From positions 1-7,930 of the forward strand of contig URBP01000087.1 of NCBI GenBank assembly GCA_900546105.1: a stretch of DNA of 7,930 nt. The letters run 5' to 3'. Positions 1 through 5,817 of the stretch are shown piece after piece. The number at the start of each line of letters is the position of its first letter. The first letter of the stretch is position 1. A program made the position numbers and the translations under genes. Origin of the DNA: an uncultured Collinsella sp. Lineage in GTDB: Bacteria; Actinomycetota; Coriobacteriia; Coriobacteriales; Coriobacteriaceae. The notes beneath the pieces are model-generated. The model made no database searches. It had not been told where the DNA came from and was given only the letters and a program-made list of their open reading frames with translations.

Positions 1-143
1 TCATCTGCCCCTCGTGCAGCCGCGTCATCGACGTACCGCTCCCCTTCGATGCCCAGATCGACGCCAAGGCGTCCGAGCAAATCGGCTGGCACGTCACGTC
101 GCACTACACCATCTTCGAGGGTCTCTGCCCCGACTGCCGGTAA
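1..143 (+). CDS. Fur/PerR/Zur-family metalloregulator, C-terminal fragment
   Basis: Only the last 46 residues are visible; the gene starts before the window. The fragment opens with C-P-S-C (visible residues 2-5) and ends with L-C-P-D-C-R (41-46). It has His30 in G-W-H and His34 in T-S-H-Y between them. Two CxxC pairs around a GxxVxxHxxxxxGLCPxC stretch are the structural zinc site and dimerisation end of Fur-family repressors, which sense iron, zinc, manganese or peroxide in the cytoplasm. The DNA-binding half and sensory histidines lie outside, so the subtype (Fur, Zur or PerR) cannot be decided. The stop is TAA at 141-143. The next gene converges on it with a 76-base gap containing a hairpin. 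Family assignment is firm; the specific role is open. Confidence 0.85.
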   Translation, partial: ICPSCSRVIDVPLPFDAQIDAKASEQIGWHVTSHYTIFEGLCPDCR

Positions 144-146
144 ATG

Positions 147-216
147 TTTGGAACATGCCTTAAATCCACCTTTTCGCACTTTGCAGCAAAAAATAGATTT
201 CTAGGTATGTCCCGAA
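147..216. repeat. Imperfect inverted repeat between convergent genes
   Basis: Bases 150-160 (GGAACATGCCT) pair with 203-213 (AGGTATGTCCC), with one A-C mismatch and one G-T pair. The stem extends outward to 147/216. Further in, AAATC at 162-166 pairs with GATTT at 196-200. The loop of about 29 bases contains an A run at 188-193, seen as T on the minus strand. It sits between the stops of the Fur-type gene and the HAD gene, so a two-way transcription terminator is possible, but no clean U tract follows either arm. It could also be a dispersed intergenic repeat. Confidence 0.5.
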
Positions 217-219
217 AAC

Positions 220-1017
220 CTACTCGGCGAGCAGACGGCGCAGCTCCTCTTCGACCGTGCGCACGTAGCGGACGTGGTCGTTGATGCCGCGCATAGAGGG
301 ATTGCAGCTCTCCATTAGATAAGGATGGCCCACTACGTTGAGCATGTCGCGGTCGTTTTCGTTATCGCCAAACGCCATCATCTCATCGGGCGAAATACCC
401 AGGGCACGACCGTAATCGGCAAGCGCGGAGCCCTTGCCCGAACCGAAACCGATAAAGTCCGTCCATTCGGTTCCCGACGTCATCACGTCAACACGGTCGC
501 TAAAGAGGCGCTCGAAATACTCCAGGGCCGCCGGCTGATCCACCTCGGGCATCTGGAAGGCAATCTTAATGACGTCCTCGTCGATGTCCTCGGGACGGCC
601 GACCACCGCCACATCGCAGTGGACCTCATAGCGCAAATGGTCGACGAACGCATCGTTGCCGCTTATGGTGTAGAGGTGCCCCTCGCAGGAAAGGGTAACG
701 TCGGCATGGGGGTAGGCGACCACGGCATTCGCGATATCCATCGCCAGGTCACGCTCCATAGAGCGCTTGACAACGGCACGCCCCTCGCTCATCACCAGGG
801 CTCCGTTTTCGCATACATAGGCGAGCTCATCGGCCACCGGGGCAAACAGGTAGCGCAAGCTCGCATATTGACGGCCGCTCGCCGGCATAAACACGATACC
901 GCGACGATGCAGTTCATCGATGAGTTCAAAGGCCTCGGAACGCGGCTCGCGCTCCCCCGGATGCAGCAACGTGCCGTCCAAATCGCATGCAATCAGCTTG
1001 ATTCCCTCAAGACCCAT
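220..1017 (-). CDS. Cof-type HAD-superfamily phosphatase (HAD-IIB)
   Basis: A 265-residue cytoplasmic phosphatase of the Cof/YidA type, a family that dephosphorylates sugar phosphates, flavin nucleotides or other small phosphate esters. All four HAD motifs are visible: D-L-D-G-T at residues 12-16 (nucleophile Asp12, acid/base Asp14), Ser47 in A-S-G-R-Q, Lys195 in G-S-G-K-G, and G-D-N-E-N-D-R-D-M-L at 217-226 (Asp218, Asp222). The region between motifs II and III has the size of the C2B cap. Length is normal for the family. The start is chosen at ATG 1017, which gives the usual I-K-L-I-A-x-D-L-D-G-T N-terminus. An in-frame TTG at 1029 lies only 2 bases from the AGGAGG at 1032-1037, too close, although the AGGAGG is then 14 bases from the ATG. 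It lies 82 bases after the UreE-like gene on the same strand. The substrate cannot be told from sequence. Confidence 0.9.
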   Translation of the reverse strand: MGLEGIKLIACDLDGTLLHPGEREPRSEAFELIDELHRRGIVFMPASGRQYASLRYLFAPVADELAYVCENGALVMSEGRAVVKRSMERDLAMDIANAVVAYPHADVTLSCEGHLYTISGNDAFVDHLRYEVHCDVAVVGRPEDIDEDVIKIAFQMPEVDQPAALEYFERLFSDRVDVMTSGTEWTDFIGFGSGKGSALADYGRALGISPDEMMAFGDNENDRDMLNVVGHPYLMESCNPSMRGINDHVRYVRTVEEELRRLLAE

Positions 1018-1085
1018 ATGCTTCCCCAAAGCCTCCTATCAACAGCAAGACGGACCTTGATTGGTCGCCCCTCAAAGCCCGCCTT

Positions 1086-1097
1086 GCGTATATACGC
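1086..1097. repeat. 12-base perfect palindrome after the UreE-like gene
   Basis: GCGTATATACGC is a perfect palindrome starting 3 bases beyond the stop of the UreE-like gene, in the gap before the HAD gene. It could be a small hairpin or a protein-binding site. No run of T follows it on either strand, so a terminator is not supported. Within 1018-1099 nothing else is clear except the AGGAGG at 1032-1037. Confidence 0.35.
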
Positions 1098-1099
1098 GC

Positions 1100-1678
1100 T
1101 TAGCCGCGCGTCTTTTTTACGATGGTAAAGTCGGGAGCCATGCTCACGACGGCCTCCGCCGCACTCGATGCAAAGCGCCGGTCCGCATCGAGTTCACGGG
1201 TAACCACCGAGAGCCGAACACCCTCGACGCCCCGGAGCATGCGGCCCAAAACAGGCTGCACCGGCGTATACATGCGCACGGTATGCTCGTCCGAATCGCC
1301 TCGGAAAAGCGGCGCGTGCATATTGCCGATCTCCCAGCACGCATGCGCGAGCGCAATCGGATCCATGCGGTCGACTTCGACCAAATAAACCTCGGCGCTG
1401 CGCAGGCGCACGACAACCGCCACGGGCACCATGCCCGAACGGTCGATGGCGAGCACGTCGCCATCGGCAAGACGACCGCCGTCGGCAGCATCCAGCCGAA
1501 CATCGATCGTGCGCCCCAGCTCCGTCACGTCCGCAAACGCGCATACATCAGCCCGGTCCCAATCGAACAGTAGCTCGTCAACTTCAAAGACGCCGCCCAA
1601 CTTCCGGCGAAGCAGGAGTTCATAGGACGGATCGTTGAGATTTCCCAAGCATGTCGTCGAAACCAAGCGTTCAGGCAT
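1100..1678 (-). CDS. UreE-like metallochaperone-family protein
   Basis: This 192-residue protein follows the two-domain plan of UreE, the nickel chaperone for urease. The N-terminus has L-G-N-L-N-D-P near residues 11-17, like the Gram-positive UreE opening. A beta-rich domain ends in L-A-D-G-D-V-L-A-I-D (70-79). The C-terminal domain has D-P-I-A-L-A-H-A-C-W-E-I-G-N-M-H-A-P-L (106-124) and V-L-G-R-M-L-R-G (143-150), matching the UreE pattern of a helix, G-N-x-H and x-x-M-L-R. His121 corresponds to the conserved nickel-binding histidine. The usual His-rich tail is absent: the last 25 residues have no histidine. The ATG at 1678 is preceded by GAGGG 7 bases upstream, inside the end of the SlyD-like gene, with 3 bases between stop and start, so the two are very likely translated from one message. 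No urease subunit gene is in the window. Family is well supported; metal and client are unknown. Confidence 0.78.
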   Translation of the reverse strand: MPERLVSTTCLGNLNDPSYELLLRRKLGGVFEVDELLFDWDRADVCAFADVTELGRTIDVRLDAADGGRLADGDVLAIDRSGMVPVAVVVRLRSAEVYLVEVDRMDPIALAHACWEIGNMHAPLFRGDSDEHTVRMYTPVQPVLGRMLRGVEGVRLSVVTRELDADRRFASSAAEAVVSMAPDFTIVKKTRG

Positions 1679-1681
1679 ACT

Positions 1682-2110
1682 CTAACCCTCGACCTCAACG
1701 AGCTCGATATCAAAGTTGAGGTCCTTGCCGGCCAGCTCGTGGTTGGCGTCGAGCGTCACAGCCTCGGGCGTTACGTCGATGACCACGGCGGGAACGGGCA
1801 TACCGCTCGGCGTGGACAGGAAAAGCTTCATGCCCTTCTCGATCTGCTCGATGTTGGGAACCTGTTCGGCCGGGAAGGTCAGAACCATCTCGGGATTGTG
1901 CTCGCCGTAGGCATCGGCAGCAGGAATGTGCACGGTCTTCTTCTCGCCCACCTGCATGTCGACAACAGCGGCGTCGAAGCCCTTGATCATCTGACCGGCG
2001 CCGCAGGTGAACTCCAGCGGCTCGCCGCGATCGTAGGAGCTATCGAACTGCGTGCCGTCATCGAGCGTGCCGCGATAATGGGTCTTGACCTTCTTGCCCT
2101 GGTTGGACAT
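1682..2110 (-). CDS. SlyD-like FKBP-type peptidyl-prolyl cis-trans isomerase
   Basis: A 142-residue cytoplasmic prolyl isomerase and folding helper. The order is that of the SlyD type: an FKBP strand with Y-R-G-T-L-D-D-G-T-Q-F-D-S-S (12-25), P-L-E-F-T-C-G-A-G-Q-M-I-K-G-F-D (31-46), then A-D-A-Y-G-E (65-70). Next comes an inserted chaperone flap, about residues 71-123, and the closing D-A-N-H-E-L-A-G-K-D-L-N-F (121-133). The last block is typical of SlyD and bacterial FKBPs with the insert. E. coli SlyD has a long His/Cys-rich metal-binding tail; here the protein ends right after the FKBP fold and has only four scattered histidines. The ATG at 2110 is preceded by GGAGG with 5 bases between. 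A frame extension to 2140 has no matching ribosome site. It is the first gene of the minus-strand set and is coupled to the UreE-like gene. Confidence 0.9.
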   Translation of the reverse strand: MSNQGKKVKTHYRGTLDDGTQFDSSYDRGEPLEFTCGAGQMIKGFDAAVVDMQVGEKKTVHIPAADAYGEHNPEMVLTFPAEQVPNIEQIEKGMKLFLSTPSGMPVPAVVIDVTPEAVTLDANHELAGKDLNFDIELVEVEG

Positions 2111-2128
2111 GGTAACCTCCGTGATAAG

Positions 2129-2151
2129 GGCGGCGCACAACGCGGGCCGCC
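2129..2151. repeat. GC-only hairpin in the slyD-like leader
   Basis: GGCGGC at 2129-2134 pairs with GCCGCC at 2146-2151 around an 11-base loop. It lies 18 bases upstream of the SlyD-like start codon, within the probable 5' leader. It could affect translation or message stability. It has no U tract and is not a known riboswitch that I recognise. Confidence 0.35.
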
Positions 2152-2168
2152 GTGAACATATGGCGCTA

Positions 2169-2174
2169 ACTATA
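2169..2174 (-). promoter_or_regulatory. Possible -10 element for the slyD-like/UreE-like genes
   Basis: Read on the minus strand, 2174-2169 is TATAGT, one base from the TATAAT consensus. It stands 58 bases before the SlyD-like start, in the AT-rich part of the divergent gap. No good -35 box is found at 16-18 bases (closest TGTCAT), so the call is weak. Confidence 0.3.
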
Positions 2175-2183
2175 CCCTAGTCA

Positions 2184-2189
2184 TACAAT
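2184..2189 (+). promoter_or_regulatory. Possible -10 element for the dipeptidase gene
   Basis: TACAAT matches five of six consensus bases and lies 41 bases before the dipeptidase start codon. No convincing -35 box is present. It nearly overlaps the opposite-strand TATAGT, so the two promoters, if real, would compete for polymerase. Confidence 0.3.
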
Positions 2190-2230
2190 TCAATGACAGT
2201 TTGCAAAGAAACGCTGCAACCGGAGGAACC

Positions 2231-3244
2231 ATGGCATATCCCGTATTTGACCTACACTGCGACACTGCCGACCGAATCGGCTGGGCCACGCTCGATCTCG
2301 ACCTGCGCTTTACCGCCGGCACCGACGGTTATTTCCCCGGCGACGAAACGCATCCGCAAGATTTCGACCTCATCGAGGGTAACGCCTGTGCCATCTCGCT
2401 CGCAAAGATCGGCAACACGCCGTGGGCACAGTGCTTCGCCACGTTTGTCCCCGACGAGATTCCCACCGCCCACGCCGCGCGCTTCCAGGCGCAGATCATG
2501 GCGCATATGAGCGGCCAGGCAATGCTCAACCACGACCGTATGGTCAACGTGCGCAGCGCCGCAGACATTCGCCCCGCGCTCAAGGACGGCAAGGTCGCTT
2601 GCATCCACACCATCGAAAACGCCACGTTCTTTGCCGAGGACCCCGCGCTGATCGAGGTGCTCAAGAGCCTGGGCGTGCTTATGTCGTCACTCAGCTGGAA
2701 CGCGCAGGGACCGCTCGCGAGCGGCCACGACACCCACGCCGGCCTCACCGCCGCCGGCATCGAGGCGCTTACGCAGATGGAGCACGCCGGCATGGTGCTC
2801 GACGTCTCCCACCTCAACGATGAGTGCTTTGACGAGGCCGCCGCCCGCGCCACGCGTCCCTTCGTCGCCAGCCACTCCAACTCCCGTGCGGTTTGCGGCG
2901 CCAAACGCAACCTTACCGACGACCAGTTCCGCACCATTCGCGACATGGGTGGCATCGTCGGCCTCAACTACTGCAGTGAGTTCCTTTCCAACGACGCAAC
3001 CGACAAGACCGCCGCAGACGTCACCTTCGACCAGCTGGCGGCGCATATCGAGCACTGGCTCGACCTGGGCGGCGAGGACGTCATCGCGCTCGGCGGCGAC
3101 TGGGACGGCGCCACGGTGCCCGCTTTCCTCTCCGATGCCAGCAAGATGCCCGAGTTCCAGAACATGCTTTCCAAGCATTTTGGCAAGACCGTGATGCAAA
3201 AGCTCTGCAGCGACAACGCGCTTGCCTTCTTCGAGCGTTATTAA
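2231..3244 (+). CDS. Dipeptidase, peptidase family M19 (membrane/renal dipeptidase type)
   Basis: A 337-residue zinc dipeptidase. Family members hydrolyse a wide range of dipeptides, in some cases with a D-residue at the C-terminal side. Visible ligands in order are His9 and Asp11 in D-L-H-C-D-T, the bridging Glu129 in H-T-I-E-N-A, His194 in L-D-V-S-H, and His215 in A-S-H-S-N-S-R. Arg226 in K-R-N-L-T-D substitutes for the substrate-binding arginine, and G-G-D-W-D-G (288-293) takes the place of the more common G-S-D-F-D-G. No signal peptide or membrane segment is seen, so it should be cytoplasmic, unlike the animal enzyme. ATG 2231 follows GGAGG at 2222-2226 with 4 bases between; an upstream TTG extension at 2201 has no such support. 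It is divergent from the SlyD-like gene, with the YgjP-type gene 53 bases downstream. The physiological substrate is unknown; peptide use or wall peptide recycling are both possible. Confidence 0.93.
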   Translation: MAYPVFDLHCDTADRIGWATLDLDLRFTAGTDGYFPGDETHPQDFDLIEGNACAISLAKIGNTPWAQCFATFVPDEIPTAHAARFQAQIMAHMSGQAMLNHDRMVNVRSAADIRPALKDGKVACIHTIENATFFAEDPALIEVLKSLGVLMSSLSWNAQGPLASGHDTHAGLTAAGIEALTQMEHAGMVLDVSHLNDECFDEAAARATRPFVASHSNSRAVCGAKRNLTDDQFRTIRDMGGIVGLNYCSEFLSNDATDKTAADVTFDQLAAHIEHWLDLGGEDVIALGGDWDGATVPAFLSDASKMPEFQNMLSKHFGKTVMQKLCSDNALAFFERY

Positions 3245-3297
3245 TTTCACATCCCTTGAGCGGGCCGGCATGCCGTCCCCGATCTGAAGGACCGCTT

Positions 3298-4074
3298 TTG
3301 ACGCAGCAGTTTACGATTTCCGCATCCCGACCGGATGGGACGACCATCCCCGTCGTCGTTACCAAAAAGCGCGTCAAGAACTTCAACCTACGCGTCACAT
3401 CGAGCGGCGAGGTCCACGCCAGCGCACCGATCGGCGCCAGCCGCGAGCGTATCGAAGCGTTTGTGAAGCGCAACAGCGCCTGGATTATCAGCCGACTTGC
3501 CCAGCGCGAGCAACGTCAGGCGACGGCACGAGAGCCGCTCAGCCCCTCGTCCATCATTGCACTTTGGGGCAAGCCCATCACGGTACAGGATGCACTCGAT
3601 CACAACTTTGCATCACCCGCACCGCGACCCAAACAGGCCACCTTCGCAAGTTTTATGGGTACCGATGAATCGGACGAAGGCCCACAGGCCAAGCGGCACG
3701 CAATCCTCGACGGCCTAACGTCCGATGAGCTCCAAGCCCGTATCGACCAGCTCTATGCAACCGAGGTCACCACGGCACTGTACGATATGGTGCACGCGTA
3801 CGAAATCGCAATGGGCGTCACCGTGGCCCGCGTCTCCGTGCGCAGCATGAAAACGCGCTGGGGATCATGCACGCCCAAGACCGGCGCCATTCGCATCGCG
3901 CGCGAGCTCGCCGCCTACCCTGTCGAATGCCTCGACATGGTTGTCGCCCACGAGCTCGTCCATCTGCTCGAGCCGAGCCACAATCAGCGCTTTCACGCCC
4001 TGCTCGACACGTACTGTCCCAACAATAGAGCACTGTCTCAGCGGCTCAAGCAGCCACCCCTCAACAAGCTCTAG
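3298..4074 (+). CDS. YgjP-like zinc metallopeptidase (DUF45, SprT-related fold)
   Basis: A 258-residue protein. The N-terminal part has K-K-R-V-K-N-F-N-L-R-V (23-33), G-E-V-H-A-S-A-P (37-44) and F-V-K-R-N-S-A-W-I (55-63), the usual opening of the YgjP/DUF45 family. The C-terminal part has M-K-T-R-W-G-S-C (184-191) and the zinc site H-E-L-V-H-L-L-E-P-S-H (218-228), with Glu219 as catalytic base and His228 as probable third ligand. Residues about 100-138 are a polar, proline-rich linker that is probably disordered. Family members are predicted cytoplasmic proteases with little functional data. The start is taken as TTG 3298, with GAAGGA at 3286-3291 six bases upstream; a longer frame from TTG 3256 lacks a ribosome site and adds a stretch with no family likeness. 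It runs in the same direction as the dipeptidase and converges on folB, with 6 bases between the two stops. Confidence 0.88.
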   Translation: MTQQFTISASRPDGTTIPVVVTKKRVKNFNLRVTSSGEVHASAPIGASRERIEAFVKRNSAWIISRLAQREQRQATAREPLSPSSIIALWGKPITVQDALDHNFASPAPRPKQATFASFMGTDESDEGPQAKRHAILDGLTSDELQARIDQLYATEVTTALYDMVHAYEIAMGVTVARVSVRSMKTRWGSCTPKTGAIRIARELAAYPVECLDMVVAHELVHLLEPSHNQRFHALLDTYCPNNRALSQRLKQPPLNKL

Positions 4075-4080
4075 CGCCGA

Positions 4081-4566
4081 CTAGCGCACGCGCTCGATCT
4101 CGACGCCGCAGCTTGCCAGGGGCAGGCCAACAGGAGCCCACGGCTTATCGAGCTTTATGCGCACACCAAGCAGCGAGGGATAACGGCGCAGCAGCATCTG
4201 GGCTGTCCCCTCGGCTGCCGCCTCGATGAGCTTAAACGTATGCTCGCGCAGATAGCCATCGACATCGTGGCACACCGAGCCGTAGTCAATCGAGGCATCC
4301 AGGTTATCGTGCTCCCCCGCCGCGCGCAGGTCGGCATAGAGCACCAGAGAAACGATGAACTTCTGACCCAGCGCGTTCTCCTCGGGATACACGCCATGGT
4401 TGGCAAAAACCTCAAGGCCGTCAATGACAATACGATCGGCATGGCGCAGATCGTCATAGCTCACGTGAGGCACCGCCGTTGCGGTGGATATTTCGCCCCT
4501 TCCACGGCGGGCGAGCTCAGCACCTTCAGTCTTGGTTGCATTCTCGGGCAGTTTTTTGTTACTCAA
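4081..4566 (-). CDS. folB: Dihydroneopterin aldolase
   Basis: FolB cleaves 7,8-dihydroneopterin to 6-hydroxymethyl-dihydropterin and glycolaldehyde in tetrahydrofolate synthesis. The core begins near residue 44 with D-R-I-V-I-D-G-L-E-V-F-A-N-H-G-V-Y-P-E-E-N (44-64), carrying the conserved substrate-binding Glu62/63. It continues with L-G-Q-K-F (66-70), the A-S-I-D-Y-G strand (91-96), L-I-E-A-A-A-E (113-119) and V-R-I-K-L-D-K-P (135-142) with the conserved lysine. The family is usually near 120 residues; here about 43 extra polar residues precede the core. TTG 4566 is the start because AAGGAG lies 9 bases upstream at 4576-4581 and no methionine codon occurs between it and the core. It is the last gene of the folE set, 43 bases after the HD gene. 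No folK domain is fused. Confidence 0.93.
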   Translation of the reverse strand: MSNKKLPENATKTEGAELARRGRGEISTATAVPHVSYDDLRHADRIVIDGLEVFANHGVYPEENALGQKFIVSLVLYADLRAAGEHDNLDASIDYGSVCHDVDGYLREHTFKLIEAAAEGTAQMLLRRYPSLLGVRIKLDKPWAPVGLPLASCGVEIERVR

Positions 4567-4609
4567 CGCGATCGTCTCCTTCGTTTAGAACCCCGACCGC
4601 GCAAACTAA

Positions 4610-5191
4610 CTACACGCGAATCGACAGGTTCTTTTTATCATCGCTCCAGTTGCAAGCATTGCGCGCGGGGCATGCAAAGCAGGCGCGCGACGCTTTGTCG
4701 GCTGCATAGAGCAGACGCTCAAGCGGTTGGCTGTTCACGCGCAGCTTTCGATGGCCCAGAATGGCCGTCTTAATGGCTGCGGCATCGGCCGGCTCAAACG
4801 CCACGTCATCGGGCATGCCGCCGAGAATCGCATCAGCGACGCGTTCGCTTGCAACATCATGGGATATACCCGATTCATACTGTTCATCTTTGCCGATATC
4901 GTGAAGAAGTGCCGTGGCGTAGATGACCTCGCGGTCAAATTCGAGCTGTTCCTCGAGATTCTTGATCCACATAATGCGAGCGACATCGAGCAGATGGTCA
5001 ATACCGTGGCGGCAGAAGATGCGCCCCGATTCCAACTGTACGATGTTGCCCAGGTGCCGCCGGAACAGCCCGTTGGCACAAATGTAATCAATGCGAGGCA
5101 TGGCACCAAAGGGGGCCAGGCCCGAAGCCATAAAGCCGCGACGCGACGTCCCCTCATCGGTCTTCGATGTAAAGTCGTTGACGACTCTCAT
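4610..5191 (-). CDS. HD-domain phosphohydrolase in the folate cluster
   Basis: A 193-residue protein with a metal-dependent HD fold. Visible metal and active residues are C-R-H-G-I-D-H (60-66; His62, His66), L-L-H-D-I-G-K (95-101; the HD pair His97-Asp98), His111, His147 in L-G-H-R-K, and A-D-K (164-166). The end has C-F-A-C-P-A-R-N-A-C-N-W-S (171-183), a C-x2-C-x5-C group followed by D-D-K-K-N. From memory, similar HD proteins with this cysteine-rich end occur beside folE in Clostridia; I could not check this. ATG 5191 lies 2 bases after the folE stop with no good ribosome site of its own, which suggests coupled translation. Methionines 21 and 31 are alternative starts, neither with a better site. 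HD proteins hydrolyse phosphate esters including nucleotides. Placed between FolE and FolB, it may remove phosphates from dihydroneopterin triphosphate. The fold is sure; the substrate is an inference. Confidence 0.85.
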   Translation of the reverse strand: MRVVNDFTSKTDEGTSRRGFMASGLAPFGAMPRIDYICANGLFRRHLGNIVQLESGRIFCRHGIDHLLDVARIMWIKNLEEQLEFDREVIYATALLHDIGKDEQYESGISHDVASERVADAILGGMPDDVAFEPADAAAIKTAILGHRKLRVNSQPLERLLYAADKASRACFACPARNACNWSDDKKNLSIRV

Positions 5192-5193
5192 GG

Positions 5194-5751
5194 TTAGCGG
5201 CCCAGCATCCTAAAGAAACGCTCCTCGAGCGCGGGATCGGTCTCAAAGACGCCGCGGCGAGCAAGCGTCACGGTCTTGGTGCCGGGCTTTTGCACGCCAC
5301 GCATCGTCATGCACATATGCTCGGCCTCCATCAACACAATCGCTCCCTGGGGAGCGAGATAATCCATGAGGGCATCGGCAACCTGTGCGCACAGTTGCTC
5401 CTGCAGCTGAAGACGGCGGGCATAAACCTCAACCGTGCGGGCGAGCTTGGAAAGCCCAGCCACCCGACCGTTAGGGATATAACCAATGGCGGCCTTGCCA
5501 TAAAACGGCAGCAGATGATGTTCGCACAGCGAGTAGAACGTGATGTCGCGCTCGATAACCAAATCGTTCGAAGCGACGGCAAAGGTTTTGGACAGGTGTT
5601 CCTCGGCACTCTGGTCCATACCGCCGGCAATCTCACCATACATACGGGCAACGCGCGCCGGGGTCTCCAGCAGGCCCTCACGAGCTGGATCCTCGCCTAT
5701 GCCCTCAAGCAACAGCTCAATGGCGGCCTCGACTTTTTCCTGATCGACCAT
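5194..5751 (-). CDS. folE: GTP cyclohydrolase I
   Basis: This 185-residue enzyme converts GTP to 7,8-dihydroneopterin triphosphate and formate, the first step of folate synthesis. The zinc ligands are all visible: Cys76 and His79 in S-L-C-E-H-H-L-L-P-F (74-83) and Cys147 in E-H-M-C-M-T-M-R-G (144-152). His78 and His145 match the catalytic histidines. E-G-L-L-E-T-P-x-R-V (25-34), G-K-A-A-I-G-Y-I-P (85-93) and G-L-S-K-L-A-R (99-105) complete the family pattern. It is therefore the zinc-dependent type IA enzyme, not the type IB (FolE2) form. Length is that of the compact bacterial enzymes. ATG 5751 follows GAGG with 5 bases between. It heads the folE, HD, folB series and starts 66 bases after nrdG on the same strand. 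This protein family is allosterically inhibited in some organisms, but nothing here shows that. Confidence 0.97.
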   Translation of the reverse strand: MVDQEKVEAAIELLLEGIGEDPAREGLLETPARVARMYGEIAGGMDQSAEEHLSKTFAVASNDLVIERDITFYSLCEHHLLPFYGKAAIGYIPNGRVAGLSKLARTVEVYARRLQLQEQLCAQVADALMDYLAPQGAIVLMEAEHMCMTMRGVQKPGTKTVTLARRGVFETDPALEERFFRMLGR

Positions 5752-5785
5752 CTGGGCCTCACTTTTCCGATTTCACGTTCGCGCT

Positions 5786-5816
5786 ATGGTACCACGCCCT
5801 TCGGCATCGACCACAA
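5786..5816 (-). promoter_or_regulatory. Weak possible promoter for the folE series
   Basis: On the minus strand TGG-TACCAT (5794-5786) resembles an extended -10 (TGnTAnnnT). TTGTGG at 5816-5811 could be a -35, but the spacer is 19 bases, longer than ideal. It falls in the 66-base gap between nrdG and folE. Readthrough from nrdG is equally possible, as no terminator is seen in the gap. Confidence 0.25.
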
Positions 5817-5817
5817 G

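Noticed and set aside
325..1128. 267-residue plus-strand open frame
   Set aside because: It lies opposite the HAD phosphatase, whose motifs are all intact; the frame has no recognisable domain and is a GC-rich antisense shadow.
1061..1573. 170-residue plus-strand open frame
   Set aside because: Antisense to the UreE-like gene, which has family motifs, a ribosome site and operon context.
2329..2967. 212-residue minus-strand open frame
   Set aside because: Antisense to the M19 dipeptidase, which has a full set of zinc ligands.
2687..3271. 194-residue minus-strand open frame
   Set aside because: Also antisense to the dipeptidase; composition is that of a shadow frame.
3256..3297. N-terminal extension of the YgjP-type gene from TTG 3256
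   Set aside because: No ribosome site upstream, whereas TTG 3298 has GAAGGA at six bases and begins at the family's usual N-terminus.
4081..5751. Complete folate operon
   Set aside because: Only folE, the HD gene and folB are present; folP and folK are not in the window and folB is followed by a convergent unrelated gene.
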